The notes: generated by a model from the letters alone, not told the origin. Shown: positions 1-9,381, counted from the stretch's first letter. The stretch is DNA of 64,000 bases from a bacterium (GCA_023666335.1 JAMPCE010000005.1:21743-85742); one strand, 5' to 3'. A program made the numbers and translations.

Positions 1-1438
1 GGTATTCCACAAACCCCTCTCCTACATCCTCCTTGAAGATCTTGCTGAAATAGTAGGGGCTGATGTTGACCTCTTTCGAGACTTCGTCCAGAGAGATGTC
101 ACGCCTGTAATTGGCTTGTATATACGCTTTCGCCGTCTCCACCGCGCCGAGGGACTTTTCGGAAGCTTTGGCGCTCACATTGCTCGCCGCCGCTCCGATT
201 TTATCGACAAACCATTTTTTTGTAGACGTTATATCGCCCTCCTGCATGATCGTCGGCAGATATTCCGACCGATCCCGAAACCGATAAGTCATGCCGCCGG
301 AAGAGTAGGCAAGATACTCGGCAAACAGCACAAACTCCAGCGCTTTCAAACGGATATTCATCAGATATTCCCGATTCTGCTCCGCGATCAGGTCAAAATA
401 CGTCTCCGCCGTCGTCATGGCGTGATCCGCCTCCCCATTGCGCACCTCCGCAAACAACTTTTTCTCCAGATCGATGGGATAGTTCTCCTCATAGGTACAG
501 CCTGTGGGCAGATCGTCCACATGCGCCACGCTGCCGTTTGTCATGATGAGCGAGTTGATCGCTTCCTTATAAGAATCCCTCGCCTCTCCCAGCGGGCGGA
601 TGGCGCTGATGCCGATGCGGAAACTGATCTGCGTCTTTCTCCGCAGCTCCCTGACCGTCTCCCGCGAATGTTCGATCAGAGCGATCCGCTCCTCGTAAGA
701 CATCCGTTTTTCCTCACGCGGCACCAGCCCGGGGAGCTTATTGGACATGGACATTCCCAAAACCACGCCGGGATACGCTTCTTTTAAGATCTCCCGCAGC
801 GTGCGGTCATGCTCCTGCATCTTTACGCTGCTGCCCACGGCGTTCGTCATGTGATTGCCCTCCTGCGTCTCGCCGCAGACCACCGCCAGCATATAGGCGT
901 GATCCGCCGTCAGATTCAGGAGCTGTTTATAATTCTCGATGTCCTCCGTAAAATGCTCCTGAAAGAGCAGATTGTAGACAAGACCGCTCTCGATGATGGG
1001 CATGACGGTCTCAAGCTTCTCCCGGATCAAAAGATCGTTGCTGCGCTTATCCCGCTCTCTGTCGATCTGCTCCATCGCCTTTTTTAACGCCGCGACGATC
1101 CGCGTCTTTTCCATAGGCTTCGTGATATACTCAAGCACCCCCAGACTGATCGCTTCCTTGGCGTAATCAAACTTATCGTAGGCGCTCATGACGATAAAGA
1201 TCACGCTCCGGTTTGTGGCGCGAATCTCCCGCATCGCCTCGATGCCGTTGATCCCCGGCATCTGGATGTCCATGACCGCGATATCGGGACGGTAGCTTTC
1301 CGCCAGTTCGATGACACTCCTGCCCGTTTTTGCAAACTCCACGGTGCAGGAATCCCCAAACTCCTTTTCAATGATGAATTTCAGCGAATCGATCACGATA
1401 CCCTCATCGTCCGCCAGCATGATCTTGTAATGGCTCAT
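1..1438 (-). CDS. AraC-type response regulator (YesN-like), 3' end cut by window edge
   Basis: Reading the complement from 1438 gives an N-terminal receiver domain with the acidic pair in LADDEG, the phospho-acceptor aspartate in VMDIQMPG and the conserved lysine in YITKPME. A long middle region follows, then the beginning of an AraC helix-turn-helix domain (DISLDEVSKEVNISPYYF) that runs off the left edge, so the last part of the DNA-binding domain is missing from view. The start codon overlaps the stop of the upstream kinase gene as ATGA, which is typical of co-translated two-component pairs. In this family the regulator is phosphorylated by the neighbouring YesM-type kinase and usually controls carbohydrate uptake genes. 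The xylan island next door is a plausible target, but that is inference. Confidence 0.93.
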   Translation of the reverse strand, partial: MSHYKIMLADDEGIVIDSLKFIIEKEFGDSCTVEFAKTGRSVIELAESYRPDIAVMDIQMPGINGIEAMREIRATNRSVIFIVMSAYDKFDYAKEAISLGVLEYITKPMEKTRIVAALKKAMEQIDRERDKRSNDLLIREKLETVMPIIESGLVYNLLFQEHFTEDIENYKQLLNLTADHAYMLAVVCGETQEGNHMTNAVGSSVKMQEHDRTLREILKEAYPGVVLGMSMSNKLPGLVPREEKRMSYEERIALIEHSRETVRELRRKTQISFRIGISAIRPLGEARDSYKEAINSLIMTNGSVAHVDDLPTGCTYEENYPIDLEKKLFAEVRNGEADHAMTTAETYFDLIAEQNREYLMNIRLKALEFVLFAEYLAYSSGGMTYRFRDRSEYLPTIMQEGDITSTKKWFVDKIGAAASNVSAKASEKSLGAVETAKAYIQANYRRDISLDEVSKEVNISPYYFSKIFKEDVGEGFVEY

Positions 1439-2916
1439 GTTTCGTCTTTCCTTTCAATATAGAGGCAGACTTCCGTTCCTGCCCCCTCGCCTGCGCTTGT
1501 CACTTTCATCACATCTTCCCTGCCCGTAAACAGCTTTAAGCGGGAGATCACATTGTCCATGCCGACGCCGTTTCCGCCCGCCGCACCGTCTTTTGCACGG
1601 TAAGCGCCGCCGAGCACTTTCTCGATGGTCTCCGCGCTCATGCCCACGCCGTTGTCTTTCACACTGATGCAGATCCGCCCTTCCCGCTCATAGAGGGAGA
1701 GAGAAATGACACCTCTGTCACCCATCTCGCGGATGCCGTGGTTGACGCAGTTTTCCACGATCGGCTGTAGGGTCATGCCCGGCATCTCCACGGAAAGCAG
1801 GCTCTCGTCGATGTGTTTTTCATAGTGGATATCCCCGGCAAAGCGCACATTCAGAATGTAGATATAGGAATCTACCATCTCCAGTTCGTCCGCCACCGTC
1901 GTGGTCTCCCCGCTTTTCTTCATATTATAGCGGTAGAACTGCGCCACTTTCTGGAGATAATCATACGTCCTGTCCGCGCCTTCCATCATGGAAAGCTGTG
2001 CGCCCGCGTTTAAGGTATTAAAGAGAAAATGCGGGTTGATCTGGGCTTGCAGATATTTCAGCCGCGCGTCCTTCAAATGCCCCTCCATGAGAAGCTCCCG
2101 CTCCTTCAAAGCCCGCTCCGCTTCCATGCTCTGCGTAAGCTGCTCGATATACCTGCCGATGCTCACCACCATTGAGTTAAAGGCGCCCGTCACCACGCCG
2201 ACCTCGTCCTGCGACTCCACGGGAAGCAGCTCGATCTCGAAATTTCCCTTTGCCACCTCGTCCGCCGAACCTGCCAGCTTTTTTAAGGGACTGATGGCAG
2301 CGCCCACAAAGCCGATGATAATACAGACATTGCCCGTCATCACCAGCAGGATCGCCGCCACGGATATGACCTCGAACAGGCGGAACCGTTCCAGAAGTTC
2401 GCTGTAACGCTCGGAATTGCTGCGGAACTGTTCCATGTTCAGCGTGGAAAGATATGTCCTGATCGAATCGTACATCACGGTCGCGTTCTCGTAGTGGAGG
2501 CGGTATTTTTCCACATTGCGCCCGCGCTTTGCCTCGATGGTCCTTCCCACCTCTTCCAGATAGTATTCGCTCATATGGCGGATATTCCGCTCCATGCGGT
2601 CGAAAGCTCTGCCTGTCACCGTCTCGTTTAAGTCCGCCGCCAGATTCCTGCACTGTTGCTCGCTCCGGTAGTAATTTTCCAGAGAATCGCTGGTCTTTGC
2701 GTTCAGATAGTCCGTCATGTGATCCTGCACGGCGTCCACCGCATCCGAAAACGCATTCAGGTGAAGATTGTCCTGATAGACGGTGTCAAGGCGCCTTGAC
2801 ATACTGTTGATGCCGATGAGCAGGATGATGTTCACCACCGCCACCAACAGGTTGGTCACAATGTAGATGCTGCTGATCTTAGACTGTAAGGAGGCATCCC
2901 GGAATTTATTCTTCAT
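1435..2916 (-). CDS. YesM-type sensor histidine kinase
   Basis: The protein has an N-terminal membrane segment, an extracytoplasmic region of about 150 residues, a second membrane segment, a HAMP linker (SPLKKLAGSADEVAKG), the His_kinase domain with the phospho-acceptor histidine in QINPHFLFNTLNAG, and an HATPase domain (ENCVNHGIREM, DNGVGMS, GVGMDNV). I chose ATG 2916 rather than the longer frame from 2952 because an AAGGAGG-like site lies 9 bases before it. This start overlaps the end of the upstream binding-protein gene by 11 bp, and the stop overlaps the response regulator start. The domain layout is that of carbohydrate-sensing LytS/YesM kinases. The ligand is unknown, though a membrane-anchored sugar-binding protein is encoded directly upstream. 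Confidence 0.95.
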   Translation of the reverse strand: MKNKFRDASLQSKISSIYIVTNLLVAVVNIILLIGINSMSRRLDTVYQDNLHLNAFSDAVDAVQDHMTDYLNAKTSDSLENYYRSEQQCRNLAADLNETVTGRAFDRMERNIRHMSEYYLEEVGRTIEAKRGRNVEKYRLHYENATVMYDSIRTYLSTLNMEQFRSNSERYSELLERFRLFEVISVAAILLVMTGNVCIIIGFVGAAISPLKKLAGSADEVAKGNFEIELLPVESQDEVGVVTGAFNSMVVSIGRYIEQLTQSMEAERALKERELLMEGHLKDARLKYLQAQINPHFLFNTLNAGAQLSMMEGADRTYDYLQKVAQFYRYNMKKSGETTTVADELEMVDSYIYILNVRFAGDIHYEKHIDESLLSVEMPGMTLQPIVENCVNHGIREMGDRGVISLSLYEREGRICISVKDNGVGMSAETIEKVLGGAYRAKDGAAGGNGVGMDNVISRLKLFTGREDVMKVTSAGEGAGTEVCLYIERKDET

Positions 2917-4054
2917 CCGCCAGTCCTCCTTCTTCCAGATAATCCGCCACATTCTCTTTCGAAATCAGGCTGATATCCGCTGTAAAATACTGACTGGTGT
3001 TCCCCAGATCGTGGTAGTCCTGCAGCGCGTCGATGCAGAAGCTCCCCATCTGCGGCGCATCAATGTACACCGTGGAATAAATGACATCCCTGTCAATCGC
3101 GTTCAGGATCGTATCGGAGACATAGTAACCCAGAATACTGACCGTACCCACCTTATTGTAATCGACCACCGCCTGATAGGCGCAGGTCGTGTTCAGCTCG
3201 TTTAAGCAGATCATGATGTCGGGGATGTTCCCCTCCATAAAGAGATCGCGGACGGACTCTTCCACCGAAAAGGCGTTGGTGTCATCCACCGTCTGCAGCG
3301 CCAGATCGATCACCGTATCGCCGCGCTCCTGCTCGATCGTCTCCTGAATGCCGGAATAAATGATATTCTGATCCAAACTGTTCGCGTAGGAATTGACCAA
3401 TATGGTCACTCTGATAGGGCGTTCCGCCGATCCCACTTTCACGGTCGTGACCTCAGCGCCGGGGCTCACGCGCATCTCGCTTGTGCCCGCAAGCTTTTCC
3501 CGCACGATCTTCACCGCCTGTCTGCCGTACTCTCTGCCCAGATTATAGCCGCCGACGCTCACGAAGCTGCACCGCGCGCTCTGGGTGCTGTCGCCGTAGA
3601 GCGTCACCACGGGGATCCCCTCCGCTGCCGCCTGATCGATCAGCGCCGTCATTTCCTCGTCCTCGCCTGCCGTCACGATGATGCCATCCACACCGGAGGC
3701 GATCGCCACCTGCATCTGCTCCTCCACACTGTAATTCTGGAACTGGTCGTTTCCCAGCCAGTCCACATAGACATTGTCCCGAAGCGCCCGCTCATTTGCC
3801 CCCTGATAGACGGACTGCCAAAAAGCGCTCTTGCTGTCCTGTGTGATCAGCATATAGTATCTGTCGTAGACGCCGCCCGCATTCTCCTCCTCGTAGCTGC
3901 CTCTGTAAAACCATATCACGAAGACTGCCAGCACGACAGTCATGATCACGCTGACCGCCGTCAGGAACACGGGAAGAAACCCCGAAAATTTTCTTTCCGG
4001 GGTCTCTGATCCTGTATGCCGCTGTCGGTCGTTTTTATTTGTAGTACGAATCAT
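2906..4054 (-). CDS. Membrane-anchored periplasmic sugar-binding protein (sensor partner)
   Basis: The first 35 residues are basic and polar and are followed by one hydrophobic helix (VFLTAVSVIMTVVLAVFVIW) with no lipobox cysteine, so the protein should be tethered to the membrane with the rest outside. The body is a Peripl_BP_4 (ribose-binding-protein-like) fold, with GVDGIIVTAGEDEEM, IPVVTLYGDS and PDIMICLNELN segments. No permease or ATPase gene accompanies it; it lies directly between a phosphoesterase gene and a YesM/YesN pair, overlapping the first by 20 bp and the second by 11 bp. This arrangement is known for three-component sugar sensors, in which the binding protein presents ligand to the kinase ectodomain. 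The actual sugar cannot be read from the sequence. Confidence 0.85.
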   Translation of the reverse strand: MIRTTNKNDRQRHTGSETPERKFSGFLPVFLTAVSVIMTVVLAVFVIWFYRGSYEEENAGGVYDRYYMLITQDSKSAFWQSVYQGANERALRDNVYVDWLGNDQFQNYSVEEQMQVAIASGVDGIIVTAGEDEEMTALIDQAAAEGIPVVTLYGDSTQSARCSFVSVGGYNLGREYGRQAVKIVREKLAGTSEMRVSPGAEVTTVKVGSAERPIRVTILVNSYANSLDQNIIYSGIQETIEQERGDTVIDLALQTVDDTNAFSVEESVRDLFMEGNIPDIMICLNELNTTCAYQAVVDYNKVGTVSILGYYVSDTILNAIDRDVIYSTVYIDAPQMGSFCIDALQDYHDLGNTSQYFTADISLISKENVADYLEEGGLADEE

Positions 4055-4961
4055 AGTTTACGATCTCGTCCAAAAGTTTCGGCAGTTTTTCTTCGATCTC
4101 CTCATCCGGGAACTGGCAGGTGCCCACCGCCATATGCCCGCCGCCGCCGTATTTGAGCATCAGGCTGCCGACATTCACATGGGAAGTGCGGTTTAAGACA
4201 CTGTAGCCCACCGCTGCGGAACATCCCTTGCCGCCCCTGCCGCTCACGATCCAGACGGAGATATTCTGCTCCGGATACATGCTGTAGATCAGGAAGCGGT
4301 TGCCGGAATAGATGGGATCCACGCCCCGCAGATCGGAAATGATCACGTCTTTCTCGACCCTCGTATGCGCCCGCACCATCTCCTTGAATTTCTGGTCCTG
4401 CTCACGGTAGATCTCAATGCGCTCCTGCACGTCGGGCAGCGCCAAAATCTCCTCCGTATTCATGGTGCGGCAGCACTCCATCAGCTTCTCCATGAGCTGA
4501 TAGTTCGAGATCGTGAAATTGCGCCATCTGCCGAGTCCCGTGCGGGGATCCATGAGAAACCCTACCAGGATCCAGCCCTGCGGGTTCTGGATCTCGTCGA
4601 TGGTCAGATTCCCGGAGTCCACCTTATCCACCGCCACCATCATATCATCAAAGTGGGAGAAGCGCTCCTCGCCGCCGTAATACTCGTAAATGATGCGCGC
4701 GCAGGAGGGGGTAATACGGCTCTCGCCCTTATACTTTCCCTTTAATTCGTTGCGCTCGTGCTCGCTGGAATGATGGTCGAACCAGAGCCCGCACCCCTCC
4801 ACAAAGGGGACATTCGCCAGCACATCGTTCTCCGTGATCTCCACGAGCCCGTCCTGCAGGTCCTTCGGGTGCGCGAACTTCCAACTGTCGATCAGGCCGA
4901 TCTCCTTTAAGAGGGCGCCGCACGCCAGTCCGTCAAAATCAGATCTCGTTACCAGTCTCAT
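4035..4961 (-). CDS. DHH/DHHA1-family phosphoesterase
   Basis: The N-terminus carries the metal-binding motif TRSDFDGLACG, followed by the DHH signature in LWFDHHSSE, and the C-terminus has the DHHA1 motif GGGGHMAVG. At 308 residues it is the size of NrnA-like or exopolyphosphatase-like DHH proteins. I used ATG 4961 because MRLVTRSDFDG is the normal family start and a GA-rich ribosome site precedes it; the longer frame from 5048 would run into a repeat element. DHH proteins hydrolyse phosphodiester or phosphoanhydride bonds in nano-RNA, cyclic dinucleotides or polyphosphate; the substrate here is unknown. It is the first gene of the sensor operon, overlapping the binding-protein gene by 20 bp, so signalling nucleotide turnover is possible but unproven. 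Confidence 0.88.
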   Translation of the reverse strand: MRLVTRSDFDGLACGALLKEIGLIDSWKFAHPKDLQDGLVEITENDVLANVPFVEGCGLWFDHHSSEHERNELKGKYKGESRITPSCARIIYEYYGGEERFSHFDDMMVAVDKVDSGNLTIDEIQNPQGWILVGFLMDPRTGLGRWRNFTISNYQLMEKLMECCRTMNTEEILALPDVQERIEIYREQDQKFKEMVRAHTRVEKDVIISDLRGVDPIYSGNRFLIYSMYPEQNISVWIVSGRGGKGCSAAVGYSVLNRTSHVNVGSLMLKYGGGGHMAVGTCQFPDEEIEEKLPKLLDEIVNYDSYYK

Positions 4962-5025
4962 ACCTTCTCTTCTCCTTTTTATGTACTGTACTTGATTGAT
5001 TGCAAAACATTTTCCTGATTGTTGA

Positions 5026-5177
5026 AATTGTACAAACAGGATAACCAACGCAGACTCGCTTGCGCTCCATTTCAGCCGTAACAGACGCTAAACTCGGGAG
5101 TTGTTTCACAACTCCGAACCTCGTTAAGCGCTGACGGCTTACAAGGGTCTGCTTATGGTTATCCTGTTTGCACAATT
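5026..5177 (-). repeat. Dispersed element R1, copy A
   Basis: This is one of four copies of the same element (others near 20395, 33427 and 39145); this copy is in the opposite orientation. Read on the minus strand it starts AATTGTGCAAACAGGATAAC and ends in a near inverted copy of that sequence. The ends can pair as a stem of about 28 bp: TTGTGCAAACAGGATAACCA against TGGTTATCCTGTTTGTACAA. The interior folds as a long hairpin with AGCCGT/ACGGCT, GCGCT/AGCGT and GGAGTTG/CAACTCC arms, then the conserved block GGAGCGCAAGCGAGTCTGCG. A weaker outer inverted repeat lies near 4998-5012 and 5193-5207. No open reading frame of credible quality lies inside. Confidence 0.85.
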
Positions 5178-5222
5178 ATCACAGTACGCCGATACATTTC
5201 GTAACCGCTGCATTGAGATTCT

Positions 5223-5507
5223 GGTGTCAAAAGGCTATTGATGCAGTGACAGATTGCGCAAAATGTTACGGAAGCTGTCTTGTGAAGGAATATGAGATTT
5301 TCTTAATATTCCGTCCGGTATCCAGCAATTTCGGGACAAGGATGTCCCGGAAAGCCCGCACTGAGTCCGGATGACGAATTGCGGGCAGTTGCGTTCGGTT
5401 TCCACAGTTTTATCGGAATATTTAGAAAATCCATATTCCGGAGCAGACGCAACGGAACATTTTGTGCAATCTGCCATTCTTATAAACAAAAAAAGTCTTT
5501 TGACATC
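5223..5507 (+). repeat. Dispersed element R2, copy 1
   Basis: The element begins GGTGTCAAAAGGC and ends in the inverted form AGTCTTTTGACATC. A second inverted pair just inside (CAGATTGCGCAAAATGTTACGG against AACATTTTGTGCAATCTG) continues the outer stem. The core holds two clean hairpins: CGGGACA-AGGA-TGTCCCG and GCCCGCA...TGCGGGC. A second copy lies inverted at 20058-20348, and the core is almost identical between the two copies. Both copies sit about 45 bp from an R1 element in the same relative orientation. It may be a non-autonomous mobile element or a structured RNA gene; no protein is evident. Confidence 0.85.
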
Positions 5508-5578
5508 TATAGTATAAATTATAAAAGATAGCCGCTTGTATTTCAAGGAAAAGTTCGCAACATCAAACATGTTCACGC

Positions 5579-5624
5579 AAAAAAACAGAGTGTCTTCTCA
5601 GGATTTCTCCCTCGAAGACACTCT
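5579..5624 (-). terminator. Rho-independent terminator of lplA
   Basis: On the minus strand, 46 bp beyond the lplA stop codon, AGAGTGTCTTC and GAAGACACTCT form an 11-bp stem (arms 5587-5597 and 5614-5624). After one G the stem is followed by a run of seven T residues. It should end the transporter transcript before the R2 element. Confidence 0.9.
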
Positions 5625-5670
5625 GCATATTATCGTACTATATTCCGTTTCGAACGAATCTCAAACCGTC

Positions 5671-7416
5671 TTACGGAAGCATCGTCGCATCACCGAACGT
5701 CGCTTTCCACTTCTCAGCACGCTCGTCGGAGATCGCCTGACCGCCGGAGCTCATGTAATCAGCCATCGCGTCATCCCATACCTGATCGAAGCTCTCAACA
5801 GGTGCGACAACCGCGTTATCCAGAAGCACATCTCTCTTCTTTGCAAGGGCTTCGCCCTGACCTTCTGCGGAAGTGATCTCGCCTACGTTTACAGGCTTGC
5901 TCGGAATCGCGTCCGTGTTTGCGATCGCGTTTGCTTTCTCGACCAGCGCCGTATCGATACCGCTGTAAGAGTGTGCCGTGGATTTTGCCGTCACTTCGGG
6001 ATCCATCAGGTTCAGACCGTTACAGGTGATCGTGTAATCGATGTTGAAACCGGAGTTCTGGATATCGTCGCCCGTTGCTGCAACGATCTCGATCGCGCCG
6101 TCGTCCAGCTTGTTGTGGGTAACGCCCTCGTCACCGATCTGCAGATACTCGATCGCTTCCGGAGAGCTGATGAAATCAAGGTAAAGCAGGCTTGCCAGAG
6201 GCTCGTCGTTGGTGGACGGGAAGAAGATCTTACGGTCGCCCGTGGTGCCGTTTACGAACTTCGTGTGCGTGCCCTTGCTGTCCTCGAAGCAGTCTACTGC
6301 AACGAAAGCAGCGTCGGGGCTTACCAGTCTCTCCAGATTGGTCTGGATGGAATCCTCACCGTTTCTGTAAGGGTAATCCCAGTTGTGCATGAATGCGCCG
6401 ACATAACCCGCTTTCATCATATCATCCTCGGTCGTGTCACCGCTCCCGTACAGAGCGAAGTCATCCCACATAAGACCGTCGTTGTACCACTTGTTCAGTA
6501 CGCGGATCGCCTCTTTTGCGCCGTTCTGGGTGAGCTTTCTGTCATCGAATCCGTTTACATAATATTCATAGTCCGTGATATCGGGATCCATGAAAGACTC
6601 GATCAAAAGCGCTGCTCTCCAGCCTACATCGTAGCTGACGGAGAAAGGAATCATCTTATCCGCATCCGCACCGAGCAGGGTGTCTGCATTGTCGCGGAAC
6701 GCGATCAGCATGTCTTCAAACTCCTGACGGGTCGTAGGCTCGCTTAAGCCCAGGGTATCCAGCCAGTCTTTGCGCACGAACGTATTGATACGGTTCGTCA
6801 CCGCCAGCTTACCCTCGATCGCCCAGAGGTTGCCGTTCTCGGGATCCTTGTCGCAGTAGATGTTGGTCTCGCCGAGCCAGTTCCACATATTCGGAAGCAC
6901 ATCTTTGTAATCGTCTACATAGGAGCCAAGATTCAGTACGCCGCCCATGTTCGCATAGGTCTGGATCGTAGCGAAGTCATAGGTGAGGCAGATATCCGGC
7001 GCATCGCCTGCTGCCAGAAGGTTGTTGATCTGCTCTACCTCCGTCCAACGGGGAACGGATACAAACTCAACCTCTACATTGTGCTGTGCCAGCATCTGAT
7101 CCTTGATGTACTGCGTGTACTTGTTGTTCGTCGGATCGGAACCGCCGTCGTTCTCACGGTTATATACCTCTACCGTGATCTTTCTGGTGTCCGCAAATTT
7201 GCCGTCCACCAATTCTCCGTTTGTCGGATCCGCCGCGCCGCTGTCCGCCGCAGGGGTCTCCGCCGCACTGTCGTCCGTTGCGGGCGTCTCCGCTGCCGGC
7301 TCGGATGACTGCGTGTTGTCAGCCGCAGGAGTCGATGCGGAATCATTGCCGCCGCAGGCTGTCAGGGAAAATACCATAGCGCCTGCCAGTAATACTGATA
7401 ACAATTTCTTTTTCAC
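5671..7416 (-). CDS. lplA: Aldouronate/oligosaccharide ABC transporter binding lipoprotein (LplA-type)
   Basis: The N-terminus is a lipoprotein signal peptide, MKKKLLSVLLAGAMVFSLTAC, with cleavage expected before the cysteine, followed by a Ser/Thr/Ala/Glu-rich linker and a large solute-binding domain (581 residues in all, the usual LplA/YtcQ size). Translation starts at a GTG preceded by GGGAGGT. It is the last gene of a set with two CUT1-like permeases and lies downstream of alpha-glucuronidase and beta-xylosidase genes. This gene set matches the aldouronate utilisation systems known from xylan-degrading Firmicutes, so methylglucuronyl xylo-oligosaccharides are the likely ligand. No ATPase gene is present, as expected for this transporter type, which borrows an MsmX/MsmK-like ATPase encoded elsewhere. 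Confidence 0.9.
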   Translation of the reverse strand: MKKKLLSVLLAGAMVFSLTACGGNDSASTPAADNTQSSEPAAETPATDDSAAETPAADSGAADPTNGELVDGKFADTRKITVEVYNRENDGGSDPTNNKYTQYIKDQMLAQHNVEVEFVSVPRWTEVEQINNLLAAGDAPDICLTYDFATIQTYANMGGVLNLGSYVDDYKDVLPNMWNWLGETNIYCDKDPENGNLWAIEGKLAVTNRINTFVRKDWLDTLGLSEPTTRQEFEDMLIAFRDNADTLLGADADKMIPFSVSYDVGWRAALLIESFMDPDITDYEYYVNGFDDRKLTQNGAKEAIRVLNKWYNDGLMWDDFALYGSGDTTEDDMMKAGYVGAFMHNWDYPYRNGEDSIQTNLERLVSPDAAFVAVDCFEDSKGTHTKFVNGTTGDRKIFFPSTNDEPLASLLYLDFISSPEAIEYLQIGDEGVTHNKLDDGAIEIVAATGDDIQNSGFNIDYTITCNGLNLMDPEVTAKSTAHSYSGIDTALVEKANAIANTDAIPSKPVNVGEITSAEGQGEALAKKRDVLLDNAVVAPVESFDQVWDDAMADYMSSGGQAISDERAEKWKATFGDATMLP

Positions 7417-7514
7417 TCTTTTACCTCCCTTTTTGTGTGATAGTGTAAGAAACTATGAATGAACGGATATTCGTGTAAAAAATAATGCTTTGTTGAATAC
7501 CCGATTATTCCTTT

Positions 7515-8390
7515 TTACTCTTTTACCGCTCCCATCGTAACGCCGTGAATGAAATACTTTTGCAGGAACGGATAGATGCACAGGATCGGGATCGTCGAGA
7601 ACATCACGACGGCCGCTTTGACCGACTCCTGTAAGCCGGGTGTGGAAAAGCCCTCCTGTGTGGCGATCTCCACGCTGTTCATGTTATTCAAAATATTGTA
7701 CAGGAAGAGCTGCAGCGGATAGAAGATCTCTTTGTTGATATACATCAACGCGTCGGAGTAACCGTTCCAGCGTCCTACCGCATAGAACAGGGCAAGCGTC
7801 GCAAACACCGGTTTGGACAGCGGCAGATAGATACTGGTCAGTATCTTGAAATAATTGGCGCCGTCGATCTCCGCCGACTCCCGCAGGCTCTCCGGAATCC
7901 CGTAAAAGAAGCTCCTCATGATGATCATGTTGTAAACGCTCATACAGCTCGGGATGATCAGCACCAGCGGATTATTCAGGAAATTCAGGCTCTTCATCAA
8001 CAGGTAGTTCGGGATCGTACCTGCGTTGAAAAACATGGTGATCGTGATGAAGATATTGATCGCCCCGCGGCCCTTTAACTTTTCAAAGATCAGCGGATAC
8101 GCACACAGCGCCGTCATCGTCAGGGACACGAGCGTGCATACGAGTGTCAGAAATACCGTCCAGAAGAAAGAGCGGACATATTTCATATCGGTAAGCACCA
8201 TCGCGTACGCATCTAAGTTAAAGCCCTTCGGCCACAGATACACTTCCCGTTTGATCAGCGCTTCCGTGGAGCTCAAGGATCTCGCCAGCAGATTGATCAT
8301 GGGGATCAGGCACATCAGGCTGACGATGATACAGATCAGGACAAAGACCAGATCTCCCGCTTTTTCGGATTTAGAACGAACTTTATTCAT
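7515..8390 (-). CDS. lplC: ABC sugar transporter permease (LplC/YtcP-type)
   Basis: This 291-residue protein has six predicted membrane helices and the MalG-type EAA loop, seen as ESAEIDGANYFKILTSIYLPL, through which a cytosolic ATPase docks. The start has a GAGGAGG site 8 bases upstream. It follows the other permease by 37 bp and precedes the lipoprotein gene by 98 bp, so the order is permease, permease, binding protein, as in lpl/yte loci. It forms one half of the membrane channel for an oligosaccharide, probably an aldouronate, given the adjacent GH67 gene. Confidence 0.92.
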   Translation of the reverse strand: MNKVRSKSEKAGDLVFVLICIIVSLMCLIPMINLLARSLSSTEALIKREVYLWPKGFNLDAYAMVLTDMKYVRSFFWTVFLTLVCTLVSLTMTALCAYPLIFEKLKGRGAINIFITITMFFNAGTIPNYLLMKSLNFLNNPLVLIIPSCMSVYNMIIMRSFFYGIPESLRESAEIDGANYFKILTSIYLPLSKPVFATLALFYAVGRWNGYSDALMYINKEIFYPLQLFLYNILNNMNSVEIATQEGFSTPGLQESVKAAVVMFSTIPILCIYPFLQKYFIHGVTMGAVKE

Positions 8391-8427
8391 ATCGGCTTTC
8401 CTCCTCTATAGGAATGCTATCTTTCTT

Positions 8428-9381
8428 TTACCAGATTCCGCGTTCGCCCAATTTTCCGGCGATCCAGTTAGCGAGCAACAGGAAGATCACACAGATGACC
8501 GACTGGAACAGACCGACGGCAGTCGTCATCGAGAATTGCAGGCTCTTGATACCGTATTTGTAGATAAAGGTCGAAAGAACCTCCGCAACGTCCATGACGA
8601 GATTGTTCTGCAATGCGAACGGTCTGTCGAAGCTGCTTCCCAGAATGTTACCCAGATTCATGACAAGCAGTACCACGATCGTCGATTTGATGCCGGGAAG
8701 CGTGATATGCCACATCTTCCTGAATCGTCCGGCGCCGTCCACGGAAGCCGCCTCGTATAACTCCGAATTGATCCCGGCAATGGCTGCCAGATAGACAATG
8801 GAGTTCCAGCCGAAACTCTGCCAGATACCGAGGAATATGTAAGTCCACCGCCAGTTACTCGAATCGTTCAGAAACGGGATCGAGTCAAAACCGAGCTGCC
8901 CCAGAAGCAGATTGAGAAAGCCCGTGCTGGGCGCAAAGATCTGTAACGCCAGACCGTAAATGATGACCCAGGAGAGGAAGTGCGGCATGTAAGCGATCGT
9001 CTGCACGACCCGCTTGAAGTTCTTAAATACCAGCTCATTCAAGATCAGAGCAAAGATGATCGGGATCGAGAAACCGATGACGAGATCCATCAGGTTCAGT
9101 ACCAAGGTATTGCGCAGCGCGCGGATGAAATCTCTGTTGTTGAACGCTTTGATGAAATATTCAAAACCGTGATCCCCTGCGAGCGGCATCTCCCATACGC
9201 TCTGCACGATGCTGTATTTCTTAAAAGCGATCTGGATATAGACCATCGGCACATACTTAAAAATGAGCAGATACAACAGCGGCAGCGCAAGCAATGCGTA
9301 CAACTGCCAGTATCGCTTCATGTAGACGCCGAAACTCTGCTTTTTCTGCACCGTGGGAACTTTCTTCTTTGATCCCTTCAT
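8428..9381 (-). CDS. lplB: ABC sugar transporter permease (LplB/YteP-type)
   Basis: The protein has a short basic N-terminus, six membrane helices and the EAA motif YEAASVDGAGRFRKMWHITL, as in the LplB/YteP family. I took ATG 9381, the third codon of the longest frame, because GGAGGG lies 7 bases before it and almost touches the earlier ATG. The 147-bp gap upstream to the alpha-glucuronidase stop is very AT-rich and includes TATAAT on the minus strand at 9438-9443. A separate promoter for the transporter genes is therefore possible, although no good -35 was found. It pairs with the LplC-type permease encoded next. Confidence 0.92.
   Translation of the reverse strand: MKGSKKKVPTVQKKQSFGVYMKRYWQLYALLALPLLYLLIFKYVPMVYIQIAFKKYSIVQSVWEMPLAGDHGFEYFIKAFNNRDFIRALRNTLVLNLMDLVIGFSIPIIFALILNELVFKNFKRVVQTIAYMPHFLSWVIIYGLALQIFAPSTGFLNLLLGQLGFDSIPFLNDSSNWRWTYIFLGIWQSFGWNSIVYLAAIAGINSELYEAASVDGAGRFRKMWHITLPGIKSTIVVLLVMNLGNILGSSFDRPFALQNNLVMDVAEVLSTFIYKYGIKSLQFSMTTAVGLFQSVICVIFLLLANWIAGKLGERGIW

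Noticed and set aside
5168..5374. Short open frames across R1 and R2 elements as small proteins
   Set aside because: They cross the hairpin stems, start without ribosome sites and differ between copies, so structure rather than protein is conserved.
5536..6747. A 403-codon open frame on the plus strand
   Set aside because: It lies wholly opposite lplA, begins inside the R2-lplA gap, has no ribosome site and no recognisable domain; its length follows from codon bias of the real gene.
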